Positions 39,529 through 50,533 of a stretch of DNA of 64,000 nt are shown here, piece by piece. Source of the stretch: Rhodobacteraceae bacterium HLUCCA12 (GTDB lineage: Bacteria; Pseudomonadota; Alphaproteobacteria; Rhodobacterales; Rhodobacteraceae). The first letter of the stretch is position 1, and every line of letters starts with the position of its first letter. The stretch spans positions 1 to 64,000 of the forward strand of contig LJSV01000014.1 in the NCBI GenBank assembly GCA_001314715.1. The letters run 5' to 3'. The notes beneath the pieces were generated by a model that was not told where the DNA came from, did no database searches, and saw only the letters and a program-made list of their open reading frames with translations. A program made the translations under genes and the position numbers.

Positions 39529-40470
39529 ATGAACTGGATCACCAACTACGTCCGACCGACCATCAACTCGCTCTTCTCGCGCCGCGAGATGCCCGAGAAC
39601 CTCTGGACGAAGTGCCCCGAATGCGGAACCATGCTGTTCCACCGGGAACTGAAGGACAATCTTCAGGTCTGCACGAACTGCAATCACCATATGGCGATCA
39701 CCCCGCGCGAGCGGTTCGAACGCCTGTTCGACGCCGGCACGTTTTCCGAGGTGTCGGTGCCCGAGCCGGTGGTCGATCCGCTGCATTTTCGCGATCAGAA
39801 ACGTTATCCCGACCGTATGAAGGCGGCGCAGAAAGCCACCGGCGAGCGCGAGGCGATGCTGGTCGCCGAGGGCGAGATCGGGCGCGCGCCGGTCGTCGCG
39901 GCGGCGCAGGATTTTTCGTTCATGGGCGGATCGATGGGCATGTATGTCGGCAATGCGATCATCGCCGCCTGCGAACGCGCGGTCGAACGCCGGTGCCCGC
40001 TGCTGCTGTTTTCCGCCGCCGGGGGGGCGCGTATGCAGGAGGGGATTCTGTCGCTGATGCAGATGCCGCGCACCACGGTCGCCGTGCAGATGCTGCGTGA
40101 GGCGGGATTGCCCTATATCTGCGTTCTGACCCATCCCACGACCGGTGGCGTGACCGCCAGCTATGCCATGCTGGGCGATGTCCAGATCGCCGAGCCGAAT
40201 GCCCTGATCTGTTTCGCCGGGCCCAGGGTGATCGAACAGACCATCCGCGAAAAGCTGCCCGAAGGGTTTCAGCGGGCCGAATACCTGCTGGATCACGGGA
40301 TGCTGGACCGTGTCACCCACCGCAAGGACATGCGGCGTGAGTTGATCACCATCCTGCGCATGCTGACCAGCCAGCCGCCCGCGGTGGCGGGTGATTTGCC
40401 CGCGCCCGAGCCCGAGGCCCCGGCGGACCTTGCGCCAGAGCCCGTTGCCGCGCCTGACGCCAAGCCGTGA
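39529..40470 (+). CDS. accD: acetyl-CoA carboxylase carboxyltransferase subunit beta
   Basis: [12 protein letters not shown]…[11 protein letters not shown] Zn ribbon; [12 protein letters not shown]. Confidence 0.96.
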   Translation: MNWITNYVRPTINSLFSRREMPENLWTKCPECGTMLFHRELKDNLQVCTNCNHHMAITPRERFERLFDAGTFSEVSVPEPVVDPLHFRDQKRYPDRMKAAQKATGEREAMLVAEGEIGRAPVVAAAQDFSFMGGSMGMYVGNAIIAACERAVERRCPLLLFSAAGGARMQEGILSLMQMPRTTVAVQMLREAGLPYICVLTHPTTGGVTASYAMLGDVQIAEPNALICFAGPRVIEQTIREKLPEGFQRAEYLLDHGMLDRVTHRKDMRRELITILRMLTSQPPAVAGDLPAPEPEAPADLAPEPVAAPDAKP

Positions 40471-41741
40471 GCGCGGCGCCCTCGGACGCCATCCTGTCCC
40501 GGATGATGGCGTTGCATCCCAAGATCATCGACCTGACGCTGGACCGGGTCTGGCGTCTGCTGGCCGCGCTGGGCCACCCCGAGCGCGATCTGCCCCCGGT
40601 CGTCCATATTGCGGGCACGAACGGCAAGGGTTCGACCCTTGCCATGCTCCGCGCCGGACTGGAAGCCGAGGGGAAGCGCGTTCATGCCTATACCTCGCCG
40701 CATCTGGCGCGGTTTCATGAACGCATCCGTCTGGCCGGCACATTGATTTCCGAACCCGCGCTCGGCGCGGTTCTGGATGAGTGCTATGCCGCGAACGCCG
40801 GTGCGCCCATCACCTATTTCGAGATCACCACCTGCGCGGCCTTTCTGGCCTTTGCCCGCACGCCAGCCGATTTTACCTTGCTGGAGGTCGGTCTGGGCGG
40901 CCGGCTCGATGCGACCAATGTCATCGACAAGCCGGCGCTGTGTGTCATTACGCCGGTCTCGCTGGATCATCAGCAATACCTGGGTGAGACACTGGGGCAA
41001 ATCGCGGGCGAGAAGGCGGGCATCCTCAAGCGTGGGGTCCGTTGCGTGGTCGGCCCCCAGGCCGAGGCCGGACTGCACGCGATCGAGGATCGCGCAGCCC
41101 GGACCGGGTCGTCCCTTTTTGCGCATGGCCAGCACTGGCACAGCACCGAAGAGGCCGGGCGACTGGTGTATCAGGATGAGACCGGCTTGCTGGACCTGCC
41201 CTTGCCCAACCTGCCCGGTGGTCATCAGATCGAAAATGCCGGGGCGGCACTGGCCGCGCTGCGGCTGCTGGGCGCCGGCGAGCGTGCCTTTGACGGTGCC
41301 GTGACGGCGGCCGAATGGCCGGCGCGTATGCAGCGGTTGCGCCAAGGGCCGCTGATCGAACAGGCGCCGGGGCTGGAGCTGTGGCTGGACGGCGGCCACA
41401 ACCCGGCGGCGGGGCAGGCGATAGCGGACACGTTGGCACGATTGCCCAGGCGCCCGACCTGGCTTGTTTGCGGCATGCTGAACACCAAGGATGTTCGGGG
41501 GTTCATGGCACCGCTGGCCAGTCAGGCGCGGGGCCTGGTGGCGGTGTCGATCCCGAACGAGATCAACACCCTCAGCGCGTCCGAAACCGCGTCGGCGGCT
41601 ACGGCCTCGGGCCTGCCCGCCGAAGAGGCCGAATCGGTGGCCGCAGCCCTGGCGCGGATCGCCGAGCGGGATCCGCAGGCGCGGGTCTTGATCTGTGGAT
41701 CACTGTATCTGGCCGGGGCGATCCTGCGCGACAACGGCTGA
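40467..41741 (+). CDS. folC: bifunctional folylpolyglutamate/dihydrofolate synthase
   Basis: [39 protein letters not shown] start overlapping accD stop. Confidence 0.94.
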   Translation: MSAAPSDAILSRMMALHPKIIDLTLDRVWRLLAALGHPERDLPPVVHIAGTNGKGSTLAMLRAGLEAEGKRVHAYTSPHLARFHERIRLAGTLISEPALGAVLDECYAANAGAPITYFEITTCAAFLAFARTPADFTLLEVGLGGRLDATNVIDKPALCVITPVSLDHQQYLGETLGQIAGEKAGILKRGVRCVVGPQAEAGLHAIEDRAARTGSSLFAHGQHWHSTEEAGRLVYQDETGLLDLPLPNLPGGHQIENAGAALAALRLLGAGERAFDGAVTAAEWPARMQRLRQGPLIEQAPGLELWLDGGHNPAAGQAIADTLARLPRRPTWLVCGMLNTKDVRGFMAPLASQARGLVAVSIPNEINTLSASETASAATASGLPAEEAESVAAALARIAERDPQARVLICGSLYLAGAILRDNG

Positions 41742-41767
41742 TCGACCGGGCCTGACATCCGCGCAAC

Positions 41768-41795
41768 AAAAAACCCCGCATGCAGCGGGGCTTTT
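41768..41795. terminator. bidirectional terminator between folC and rpmB
   Basis: aaaaaa-ccccgc-atgca-gcgggg-ctttt. Confidence 0.8.
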
Positions 41796-41819
41796 GCGTC
41801 AGCAATGCTGGAAGCCGAG

Positions 41820-42119
41820 TCAGGCTACGGCAGCGGCGGTCTGCGCGGCCTTGGCCAGGTCTTTCTTGATCTTCAGCGCGCGCGGCGACAGATCTTCGTC
41901 GCGGGCCTTCGCCAGAAAGGCGTCCAGCCCACCACGGTGATCGACCGTGCGCAGCGCCGACGCCGAGATGCGCAGCGCATAGCTTTTGCCCAGCGTTTCC
42001 GAGGCCAGCGTCACATCCACCAGATTCGGCAGGAAACGGCGGCGCGTCTTGTTGTTGGCATGGCTGACATTGTTGCCAGTCATCGGCCCCTTACCGGTCA
42101 GTTCGCAACGGCGCGACAT
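41820..42119 (-). CDS. rpmB: 50S ribosomal protein L28
   Basis: [33 protein letters not shown]. Confidence 0.96.
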   Translation of the reverse strand: MSRRCELTGKGPMTGNNVSHANNKTRRRFLPNLVDVTLASETLGKSYALRISASALRTVDHRGGLDAFLAKARDEDLSPRALKIKKDLAKAAQTAAAVA

Positions 42120-42212
42120 GTTTTTGTCCTCGTCTTGTTCGGCTGGGCAAGCTTCGCCCGTCAATACAAAGGGGCGCCGCTGCGGCAGCGCCCAGAATCT
42201 CATGCGCCGCTC

Positions 42213-43247
42213 TTATGGCGATTGCCGCGTGCCGTCAAGAGGGTCCGGTGCCTCGTCTTGCTTCGCATTGGCCTGATTCCTGGTCGACAACTCGTCGAGA
42301 AAGGCGCGCGCGGCGGCGCCTGCGCTGGCGGCGCCATCGGCGACCTGCCTGGCCAGCGCGTCCATTCGTGCGCGGGCCCAGGGTGTCTCCAGCCGGGCCA
42401 GCAGGGCGTTTCGCACCTCTTCGGCGAACCAATGGCGTGCCTGCGCCGCGCGCCGCTCGGCCCAGTGACCATGTTCGCGCCGCCAGTCGCTCAGGGCGCG
42501 GATTTCGTCCCAGACATGGTCCAGACCGCTTTCCTCCAGCGCCGATGCCGTCATCGCCTTGGGAAAGCCGGGCGGGTCTTGCGGGCGCCGGCGCAGCAGC
42601 CGCAGCGCGCCGGCGTAATCAGCGCAGGTGCGCGTTGCCGTGGCCTTCAGATCGCCATCGGCCTTGTTCACGACGATGATGTCCGCCGCCTCCATGATGC
42701 CGCGCTTGACGCCTTGCAATTCATCGCCACCGGCCGGGGCCAGCAACAACAGGAAGACATCGCAAAGCTCGGCAACGACGGTTTCCGACTGACCCACGCC
42801 CACCGTTTCGATCAGGACCACGTCGAACCCCGCCGCCTCGCATAATGCGACCGCCTCGCGCGTGCGCCGGGCGACGCCGCCCAAATGCGACTGGCTGGGT
42901 GACGGGCGGATGAAGGCATTGGGGTGGCGTGTCAGGCGTTCCATGCGGGTCTTGTCGCCCAGGATCGAGCCTCCGGTGCGCGCACTCGACGGGTCCACGG
43001 CCAGAACCGCCACCCGCAGGCCCTTGTCGCAAAGAGCCATGCCGAAGGCCTCGATGAAAGTCGATTTGCCCACGCCCGGCGTGCCCGACAGGCCGATGCG
43101 CAAGGCCTCGCGCCCGTGACCGGCCAGATTTTCCAGCAACGCGGCGGCCTTTTCGCGATGGTCGTGGCGCGTGCTTTCCACCAGCGTGATTGCCCGTGCC
43201 AGGGCGCGTCTGTCGGCCGCTAGGAGCCGCTCGGCGAGTTCGGCCAT
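42213..43247 (-). CDS. meaB: MeaB/ArgK-family GTPase (methylmalonyl-CoA mutase-associated)
   Basis: [50 protein letters not shown]-type motif. Confidence 0.93.
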   Translation of the reverse strand: MAELAERLLAADRRALARAITLVESTRHDHREKAAALLENLAGHGREALRIGLSGTPGVGKSTFIEAFGMALCDKGLRVAVLAVDPSSARTGGSILGDKTRMERLTRHPNAFIRPSPSQSHLGGVARRTREAVALCEAAGFDVVLIETVGVGQSETVVAELCDVFLLLLAPAGGDELQGVKRGIMEAADIIVVNKADGDLKATATRTCADYAGALRLLRRRPQDPPGFPKAMTASALEESGLDHVWDEIRALSDWRREHGHWAERRAAQARHWFAEEVRNALLARLETPWARARMDALARQVADGAASAGAAARAFLDELSTRNQANAKQDEAPDPLDGTRQSP

Positions 43248-43357
43248 GATCCCCTCTCATCGCTTGTGCCTGCCCCTCTTGCCTTGCCGGGGCAAAGCTG
43301 TCCAGTGGCTGCGCGGCCACTGGAAGTCTGATCGGCGCTGGCGCATAACCCGGTGTC

Positions 43358-45805
43358 ATGGACCTGCCCATCGATCCGCTGTTGCCAGAAATCCGCGCCA
43401 CGCTGGCGGCGCACGGGCGGTGTGTGCTTCAGGCGCCGCCCGGTGCGGGCAAGACCACGCGTGTTCCACTGGCGTTGCTGGACCATGTGCCGGGCCGGAT
43501 CGTGATGCTGGAGCCGCGCCGCCTTGCCGCACGCGCGGCGGCCGAGCGCATGGCCGAGAGCCTGGGCGAGCCGGTGGGCCAGCGCGTGGGCTACCGCATT
43601 CGGGGCGAGGCCAAGGTCAGCCGCCAAACCCGGATCGAGGTCGTGACCGAGGGGATCTTGACGCGCATGGTGCAATCCGACCCCTCACTGGAGGGGGTCG
43701 GCGCGGTTCTGTTCGATGAATTCCACGAACGCTCGCTGAACGCCGATCTGGGGCTGGCGCTGGTGCTGGAACTGCGCGACGCGCTGCGGCCCGATCTGGC
43801 ATTGATGGTGATGTCCGCCACGCTGGATGCCGAGCCGGTCGCCGCACTGATGGGCGATGCGCCGGTTCTGACGGCGCGGGGGCGCGCCTTTCCGGTCGAA
43901 ACGCGCTGGTTGCCAAAGCCGATCGCGCGGGGAACGCGGCTGGCACAGGCGGTGGCCGATCAGGTGGTGGCGGCGCTGTCGGAAACGACCGGCGGCATGC
44001 TAGTCTTCCTGCCGGGCGAGCGCGAGATCCGCCAGGTCGCCGGGCTGCTCAACGGGCGCCTGTCGCCCGAGGTGCGGATGCACAGCCTTTTCGGGGCGAT
44101 GCCCTTTGCCGATCAGCGCGCCGCGATTGCCCCCGCGTCCTCGGGGCGCAAGCTGGTTCTGGCCACGGCCATCGCCGAGACTTCGTTGACGCTGGCCGAT
44201 ATTCGCGTGGTCGTCGATGCCGGGCGCGCGCGCCGGGCGCGCTATGATCCGGGTTCGGGTATGTCGCGTCTGGTGACCGAATCGGTCAGCCGGGCCGAGG
44301 CCGAGCAACGGCGCGGGCGCGCCGGCCGGGTCGCCGAGGGCATCTGTTACCGGATGTGGACACGCGGGCAGGAGGGGGCCTTGCCCGCTTTCGCCCCGCC
44401 CGAGATCGAGACCGCGGACCTGTCGTCGCTGGCGCTGGAACTGGCGGTCTGGGGCGCGGGCAGCGGCGCCGGGCTGGCCTTTCTGACGCCGCCACCATCC
44501 GGCGCGCTGGCCGAGGCGCGTGCGCTGTTGCGGGATCTGGGCGCGCTGGACCGCGACGGCCGGGTCACCGACCATGGCCGGGCCATGGCCGCAACGCCGC
44601 TGCATCCGCGGCTGGCACATATGCTGCTGGTCGGGGGGCGCGATGCGGCGGTGCTGGCGGCGTTGCTGGAATCGCGCGATCCGCTGAACGGTGCGCCGGT
44701 GGATCTGACCTTGCGGCTGGGTGCCGTTTCGGATGCACGCGGGTACGCCGCGCACCATCCCTGGCCGCTGCGCCACGACCTTTTGGACCGCATCCGCACC
44801 GAGGCCCGCAGGCTGGCACGGCTGGCGCCCGAATCGGGCGGGCTTTCGCCGGCCGAGATGGCGGCGCTGGCCTACCCCGACCGGATCGCCCTGCGCCGCA
44901 AGGGCGAAGCGCCGCGCTATCTGCTCTCGGGTGGCAAGGGCGCGATGCTCGATCCGGCGGACCCGCTGGCACAGGCCCGCTTGCTGGTGGCAACCGACCT
45001 TGACGGTGATCCCCGCGAGGCCCGGATCAGGCAGGCCATACCGATCACCGAATCGGCCCTGCGCGCATTGTTCGGCGCGCAGATCGCATGGTGCGATGTC
45101 TGCGAATGGTCGGCTCGCGCGCGCCGCGTGGTCGCGCGCGAGCAAGAGCGCCTGGGCGCCCTGGTTCTGGCCGAACGCAAATGGGAAGCCCCGGCCGATG
45201 CCCGCGCCCGTGCCGCGCTGGACGGCCTGCGCGATCTGGGTCTTTCGCAATGCGGGATGACCGATGCCGCGCGGCGGTTTCAGGCGCGCGTGGCCTTGCT
45301 GCGCGATCAGGGCGACGATCTGCCCGATCTGTCGGATGAGGCGATCCTTGCCAGTGCCGAGGACTGGTTGCTGCCTTGGCTCGGCAAGATCCGCACCGCC
45401 GACGACCTGCGCGCACTGGATCTGACCGAGGCGCTGAAACAGCGGCTGACATGGGAACAGGCCCAACGCCTTGACCGTCTGGCCCCGGCGCATTTCGTCA
45501 CGCCGCTGGGGCGCAAGGTGGCGATCGACTATGCCGCCGGCGCGCCCGAGATCGCCGTGCGTCTTCAGGAAATGTTCGGCGTGACCGAGCATCCGGTCGT
45601 CGGTCCGCGCCAGTTGCCGCTGAAGGTCACGCTGCTGTCACCGGCCCGACGGCCTGTGCAGACCACCACCGATCTGCCGGGTTTCTGGGACAGCAGCTAT
45701 ACCGATGTGCGCAAGGACATGCGCGGGCGTTACCCGCGCCACCCCTGGCCCGAAGACCCGCGCCAGGCCGATCCGACCCTTCGTGCCAAGCCGCGCGGCC
45801 GGTAA
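43358..45805 (+). CDS. hrpB: ATP-dependent helicase HrpB
   Basis: LQAPPGAGKTTRVPLALL; FDEFHERSLNADLGLAL; YTDVRKDMRGRYPRHPWPEDP C-terminus. Confidence 0.95.
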   Translation: MDLPIDPLLPEIRATLAAHGRCVLQAPPGAGKTTRVPLALLDHVPGRIVMLEPRRLAARAAAERMAESLGEPVGQRVGYRIRGEAKVSRQTRIEVVTEGILTRMVQSDPSLEGVGAVLFDEFHERSLNADLGLALVLELRDALRPDLALMVMSATLDAEPVAALMGDAPVLTARGRAFPVETRWLPKPIARGTRLAQAVADQVVAALSETTGGMLVFLPGEREIRQVAGLLNGRLSPEVRMHSLFGAMPFADQRAAIAPASSGRKLVLATAIAETSLTLADIRVVVDAGRARRARYDPGSGMSRLVTESVSRAEAEQRRGRAGRVAEGICYRMWTRGQEGALPAFAPPEIETADLSSLALELAVWGAGSGAGLAFLTPPPSGALAEARALLRDLGALDRDGRVTDHGRAMAATPLHPRLAHMLLVGGRDAAVLAALLESRDPLNGAPVDLTLRLGAVSDARGYAAHHPWPLRHDLLDRIRTEARRLARLAPESGGLSPAEMAALAYPDRIALRRKGEAPRYLLSGGKGAMLDPADPLAQARLLVATDLDGDPREARIRQAIPITESALRALFGAQIAWCDVCEWSARARRVVAREQERLGALVLAERKWEAPADARARAALDGLRDLGLSQCGMTDAARRFQARVALLRDQGDDLPDLSDEAILASAEDWLLPWLGKIRTADDLRALDLTEALKQRLTWEQAQRLDRLAPAHFVTPLGRKVAIDYAAGAPEIAVRLQEMFGVTEHPVVGPRQLPLKVTLLSPARRPVQTTTDLPGFWDSSYTDVRKDMRGRYPRHPWPEDPRQADPTLRAKPRGR

Positions 45806-45810
45806 CCGGG

Positions 45811-46713
45811 CTATTGCCCCAGATGCCGGGTTCCGCGCGCCGTGGCCAGGGCGATCTGGCGCTGGCGTTCGCGAAACCTTGCGCGGCGCGCATCGTCGAA
45901 CTCGGTCAGGCAATGGTGACAACTCACGCCCTCTTCATACTCCGGGCGCGCGCGGTCGGCGGGGTCCAGGGGGCGCCGGCAGGCGTGACACATCGTGTGA
46001 TCGCCCGGCACCAGTCCGTGACCGACCGACACGCGCTGATCGAAAACGAAACACCCGCCGCGCCACAGGCTTTCGTCCTGTGGCACCTCCTCGAGGTATT
46101 TCAGGATACCGCCCTTCAGATGAAACACCTCCTCGACGCCCTGACCCAGAAGGTAGTTGGTCGATTTCTCGCAGCGAATGCCGCCGGTGCAGAACATCGC
46201 GATCCGCTTGTTGTGAAAGCGATGGCGGTTGGCCTGCCACCATGCCGGGAAATCGCGAAAGCTGCGTGTTCCGGGGTCGATGGCACCGTCGAACGTGCCG
46301 ATGGCGACCTCGTAGTCGTTGCGGGTGTCGATCACGGCCACGTCAGGCGCGGTGATCAGCTCATTCCACTCGGCCGGGGTCACATAGTGGCCGACGCCCG
46401 CGCGCGGGTCCACGTCGGGCTGGCCCATTGTGACGATCTCGCGCTTCAGGCGCACTTTCATGCGGCCGAAGGGCATGGTTTCGGCCGGACTTTCCTTCCA
46501 GTCCAGATCGGTGCAGCCGGGCAGGGCACGGATTGTGTCCAGCATCGCGTCGATCGCGGCGCGGGTGCCAGCAATGGTGCCATTGATCCCTTCGGGCGCC
46601 AGCAAGAGCGATCCTTTCACGCTCAGCGCACAGGCCTGCCGGGCCAGCGGCGCGCGATGCGCGGCAGGGTCGGGGAACCGGGTGAAGTGATAGAGCGCGG
46701 CCACGATCAGCAT
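45811..46713 (-). CDS. trhO: rhodanese-domain tRNA uridine hydroxylase (TrhO/YceA family)
   Basis: [46 protein letters not shown]. Confidence 0.92.
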   Translation of the reverse strand: MLIVAALYHFTRFPDPAAHRAPLARQACALSVKGSLLLAPEGINGTIAGTRAAIDAMLDTIRALPGCTDLDWKESPAETMPFGRMKVRLKREIVTMGQPDVDPRAGVGHYVTPAEWNELITAPDVAVIDTRNDYEVAIGTFDGAIDPGTRSFRDFPAWWQANRHRFHNKRIAMFCTGGIRCEKSTNYLLGQGVEEVFHLKGGILKYLEEVPQDESLWRGGCFVFDQRVSVGHGLVPGDHTMCHACRRPLDPADRARPEYEEGVSCHHCLTEFDDARRARFRERQRQIALATARGTRHLGQ

Positions 46714-46847
46714 GGCGCCCTGTTGCACGGCTTGGGTGGATCGGGCAAGAGGTGTTGAGCCAACGCGCCCTGCGACGAGATTGGCCGCAGCGCCTCGCAC
46801 CGGTCATGTGCAACCCGCCCGACGCCCGCCATTCACGCGGCTTTTGC

Positions 46848-46876
46848 TTGACTCCAAGCGCGCGCTGCCATATCGC
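46848..46876 (+). promoter_or_regulatory. candidate sigma70-type promoter of the ffh operon
   Basis: TTGACT, N17, TATCGC. Confidence 0.35.
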
Positions 46877-47028
46877 CCGGTCAATTCCCCGGAGGCTTGT
46901 CGCTTCCGGTCCCATCGCTTTTGCGGGGATCGCCATCCGTCAGCGCGTTGCGCCCACGGGTGCCACTTTGCATTGGCGGGTTCGCACGGGTCGTATTCGC
47001 ACGGGCCACGGTCACAAAGGACGAGCGC

Positions 47029-48531
47029 ATGTTCGAGAATCTGTCGGAACGCCTTGGGGGTGTCTTTGATCGCCTGACCAAGCAGGGCGCGCTGTCGGTC
47101 GATGACGTGACCGCCGCCCTGCGCGAGGTGCGCGTCGCGCTGCTGGAGGCCGATGTGTCGCTGCCGGTGGCGCGCGATTTCATCAAGCGCGTGCAGGGCA
47201 AGGCCACGGGCGCGGCGGTGACGAAATCGGTCACGCCGGGTCAGCAGGTTGTCAAGATCGTCCATGACGAGCTGATCGCCACCCTGCGCGGCGACGAGGA
47301 TCCCGGCAAGCTGAAGATCGACAACCCGCCCGCGCCGATCCTGATGGTGGGTTTGCAGGGCTCGGGCAAGACCACCACCACCGCCAAGCTGGCCCGACGC
47401 CTGAACGAGCGCGAGCACAAGCGCGTGCTGATGGCGTCGCTGGATACCAACCGCCCCGCCGCGATGGAACAGCTGGCCATTCTGGGCGGTCAGATCGGGG
47501 TCGATACCCTGCCGATCGTCAAGGGTGAAACCGCCGTGCAGATCGCCCGCCGCGCGAAACAGCAGGCGATGCTGGGCGGATATGACGTCTTTATCCTGGA
47601 TACTGCCGGTCGCCTCCATATCGACAACGCCCTTATGGACGAGGTGCAGGCCGTCCGCGATGTCGCCAGCCCGCGCGAGACGCTTCTGGTGGTCGATGGC
47701 CTGACCGGTCAGGACGCGGTCAACGTGGCGACCGAGTTCGACGCGAAGGTGGGCATTTCCGGTGTCGTCCTGACGCGGATGGATGGCGATGGCCGTGGCG
47801 GCGCGGCGCTGTCGATGCGCGCGATCACCGGCAAGCCCATCCGCTTTGTCGGTCTGGGCGAAAAGACCGACGCGCTGGAAACCTTTGAGCCCGAGCGCAT
47901 CGCCGGCCGCATTCTGGGCATGGGCGATATCGTCGCGCTGGTGGAAAAGGCGCAGGCGACGCTTGAGGTCGAGCAGGCCGAGCGCATGATGAAGCGGTTC
48001 CAGAAGGGTCAGTTCAACATGAACGACCTGCGGACCCAGCTGGAACAGATGCTCAAGATGGGCGGTATGCAGGGCGTCATGGGCATGATGCCCGGCATGG
48101 GCAAGATGCAGAAACAGGCCGAGGCCGCCGGGTTCGATGATCGCATGCTCAAGCGCCAGATCGCCCTGATCCAGTCGATGACGAAACAGGAACGGGTCCG
48201 GCCCGAGGTCTTGCAGGCCAGTCGCAAGAAGCGCATCGCCGCCGGTGCCGGGCTGGAAGTGTCCGAGCTCAACAAGCTTTTGAAGATGCAAAAGCAGATG
48301 GGCGACGTCATGAAGAAGATGGGCAAGGGCGGCATGCTGAAACAGGCGATGAAGTCGATGTTCGGCAAGAGCCCCGACATGGCCGATGTCCAGAAGCAAC
48401 TGGCCGACCCCGAGGCGATGAAAGCCGCGCAGATGGCCATGCAGCGCGGCGGCGGCGGGCTGCCCGGTCTGGGCGGCGGCGGATTGCCTGGCGGGCTGTC
48501 GGGCCTTGGCACGGGCAAGAAACGCAGATGA
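47029..48531 (+). CDS. ffh: signal recognition particle protein Ffh
   Basis: MVGLQGSGKTTTTAKLA; DTAGRLHIDNALMDE; Met-rich C-terminal M domain. Confidence 0.97.
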   Translation: MFENLSERLGGVFDRLTKQGALSVDDVTAALREVRVALLEADVSLPVARDFIKRVQGKATGAAVTKSVTPGQQVVKIVHDELIATLRGDEDPGKLKIDNPPAPILMVGLQGSGKTTTTAKLARRLNEREHKRVLMASLDTNRPAAMEQLAILGGQIGVDTLPIVKGETAVQIARRAKQQAMLGGYDVFILDTAGRLHIDNALMDEVQAVRDVASPRETLLVVDGLTGQDAVNVATEFDAKVGISGVVLTRMDGDGRGGAALSMRAITGKPIRFVGLGEKTDALETFEPERIAGRILGMGDIVALVEKAQATLEVEQAERMMKRFQKGQFNMNDLRTQLEQMLKMGGMQGVMGMMPGMGKMQKQAEAAGFDDRMLKRQIALIQSMTKQERVRPEVLQASRKKRIAAGAGLEVSELNKLLKMQKQMGDVMKKMGKGGMLKQAMKSMFGKSPDMADVQKQLADPEAMKAAQMAMQRGGGGLPGLGGGGLPGGLSGLGTGKKRR

Positions 48532-49094
48532 CGACCGCGCCGCGCCCCTTGTTGACCGGTGTGCCCGTGCTGGAAACCGCGCGGCTGATCCTGCGTGCGC
48601 CCGAGACGCGCGATTTCGAGCCGTTCGCGACCTATTCCGCCTCGGCGCGCGCACGCTTCACCGGCGGCCCGCTGGATCGTGCATCGGCCTGGCGCTCGTT
48701 CTGTCATCTGACCGGGCACTGGATCCATCGCGGCTATGGGCTGTTCGTGATCGAGGCCAGGGACGACGGCCGCGCGTTGGGGTCTGCGGGTCCGTTCTTT
48801 CCCGAAGGCTGGCCTGAGCCCGAAATCGGCTGGACCCTGTGGTCACCCAGGGACGAGGGCCGGGGCTATGCCTTCGAGGCGGCCGGGGCCGCGCGTGCCT
48901 ATGCCTATGATATTCTGGGCTGGCAGACCGCGATCAGCCTGATCGATGCGGACAACCACCGCAGCCAGGCGCTGGCCCGGCGGCTGGGTTGCGCGCCCGA
49001 GGGCGAGGGCGCGGTCATGGGCAGTGCCTGCACGATCTGGCGTCATCCCGCGGCCGAGACGCAGGCCGATGGCGGTTTGGAGGCCTATGCATGA
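48528..49094 (+). CDS. GNAT-family N-acetyltransferase
   Basis: LETARLILRAPETRDFEPFATY; EIGWTLWSPRDEGRGYAFEAAGAARAYAYDILGW. Confidence 0.88.
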   Translation: MTTAPRPLLTGVPVLETARLILRAPETRDFEPFATYSASARARFTGGPLDRASAWRSFCHLTGHWIHRGYGLFVIEARDDGRALGSAGPFFPEGWPEPEIGWTLWSPRDEGRGYAFEAAGAARAYAYDILGWQTAISLIDADNHRSQALARRLGCAPEGEGAVMGSACTIWRHPAAETQADGGLEAYA

Positions 49095-49243
49095 ACGCGC
49101 CGCATCCGACCCTTGCGCCGGGCAATACCGACTCGCGGCAGCTTGCGGCGCGGTTGGGCGCGCGACTCGATGGAACGATCGGCGATCGCTTCGATCCTGA
49201 CGCTTCGGAAATCTGGCGCCATGCGCACAGGAGGCCAGCATGA
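49091..49243 (+). CDS. 50-aa micro-ORF coupled by ATGA junctions to both neighbours
   Basis: MNAPHPTLAPGNTDSRQLAARLGARLDGTIGDRFDPDASEIWRHAHRRPA; start overlaps GNAT stop, stop overlaps chorismate mutase start. Confidence 0.5.
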   Translation: MNAPHPTLAPGNTDSRQLAARLGARLDGTIGDRFDPDASEIWRHAHRRPA

Positions 49244-49536
49244 ACGACACCACCCAGCGCGCCGCGCAATTGCTGCGCGAACATCGCGAATCGATCGACC
49301 GGCTGGATGCGATCCTGGTCTATACGCTGGCCGAACGGTTCAAGCATACGCAGGCCGTGGGCAAGCTGAAGGCCACGCATACCCTGCCCCCGTCGGACCC
49401 GGCGCGCGAGGCCCAGCAGATCGAACGGTTGGAATGGTTGGCCAAGGAAGCCGACCTGGACCCCGAATTCGCCAAGAAATTCCTGACCTTCATCATCTCT
49501 GAGGTGATCCGTCACCACGAGAGGTTGCAGAAATAA
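49240..49536 (+). CDS. chorismate mutase (AroQ-type)
   Basis: LLREHRESIDRLDAILVYTLAERFKHTQAVGKLKA…FAKKFLTFIISEVIRHHERLQ. Confidence 0.9.
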   Translation: MNDTTQRAAQLLREHRESIDRLDAILVYTLAERFKHTQAVGKLKATHTLPPSDPAREAQQIERLEWLAKEADLDPEFAKKFLTFIISEVIRHHERLQK

Positions 49537-49584
49537 CCCGGATCGGCGCCAAGGCGCCCCAACAGCCATTCAAAGGAGAAACTC

Positions 49585-49938
49585 ATGGCTACCAAAATCC
49601 GTCTCGCCCGCGGGGGCTCGAAAAAGCGCCCGTTCTATTCGATCGTCATCTCGGACAGCCGCATGCCGCGCGACGGCCGGTTCCTGGAAAAGGTCGGCAC
49701 CTATAACCCGCTGTTGGCCAAGGATCACGAGGAGCGCGTAAAAATGGATGTCGAGCGGGTCCAGTTCTGGCTCGACAAGGGCGCCCAGCCCACCGACCGC
49801 ATCGCGCGCTTCCTTGAGGTCGCGGGCCTGCGCACGAAGGCCGAGCGGAGCAACCCCAAGAAGGCCCAACCCGGCAAGAAGGCCGTCGAGCGCGCCAAGG
49901 AAAAGGCCGACAAGGCCGAGGCCGGCGCCGAAGCGTGA
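49585..49938 (+). CDS. rpsP: 30S ribosomal protein S16
   Basis: [43 protein letters not shown]. Confidence 0.97.
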   Translation: MATKIRLARGGSKKRPFYSIVISDSRMPRDGRFLEKVGTYNPLLAKDHEERVKMDVERVQFWLDKGAQPTDRIARFLEVAGLRTKAERSNPKKAQPGKKAVERAKEKADKAEAGAEA

Positions 49939-49946
49939 GGCCGGGC

Positions 49947-50018
49947 GAGGGGGGCTGTCTGCCCCCCTCTTTGGCTTCGCCAAATTCACCCCCCGAGCGT
50001 ATTTCCAGCAAGATGAAG
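49947..50018 (+). repeat. intergenic repeat copy B
   Basis: gaggggggc-tgtct-gcccccctc at 49947-49969; second hairpin ttggc-ttc-gccaa; core gcgtatttccagcaagatgaag 49997-50018. Confidence 0.75.
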
Positions 50019-50026
50019 AGGGCGGA

Positions 50027-50533
50027 ATGGGCAAGGACAGGGTTTGCGTGGGGGCAGTCGCCGGGGCGTTCGGCGTGCGTGGCGATGTGCGCCTGAAAAG
50101 CTTTTGCGCCGAGCCCGAGGCGATCGCGGCCTATGCGCCGCTTCAGACCGAGGACGGCAGCCGCAGCTTTGACGTTACCGTGTTGGGGGCGGTTGCCAAC
50201 GGGCTGTCTGTCCGGCTGTCGGGCGTGAATACCCGCGAAGAGGCCGAGGCCCTGCGCGGCACTAGGCTTTACGCCGATCGCAGCCGCCTGCCATCATTGC
50301 CCGATGACGAATTCTATCATGCCGACCTGATCGGGCTGGAGGTTCTGGATACCGGCGGCACGGTTCTGGGAACGGTGACGGCGGTGCTTGATCACGGTGC
50401 CGGGGATCTGCTGGAGATCCAGCGCAAGGGCGCGCAGAGCGTGTTGCTGCCCTTCACCCGCGCGTCGGTGCCGACCGTCGATCTGGCGGCTGGCCGGATC
50501 ATCGCCGATCCGCCCGACGGGTTGCTGGAATGA
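50027..50533 (+). CDS. rimM: 16S rRNA processing protein RimM
   Basis: [58 protein letters not shown]. Confidence 0.94.
   Translation: MGKDRVCVGAVAGAFGVRGDVRLKSFCAEPEAIAAYAPLQTEDGSRSFDVTVLGAVANGLSVRLSGVNTREEAEALRGTRLYADRSRLPSLPDDEFYHADLIGLEVLDTGGTVLGTVTAVLDHGAGDLLEIQRKGAQSVLLPFTRASVPTVDLAAGRIIADPPDGLLE

Noticed and set aside
48040-48150. Met-rich GGMQGVMGMMPGMGKMQK stretch as a possible repeat peptide
   Set aside because: Normal M-domain of Ffh that binds signal sequences.
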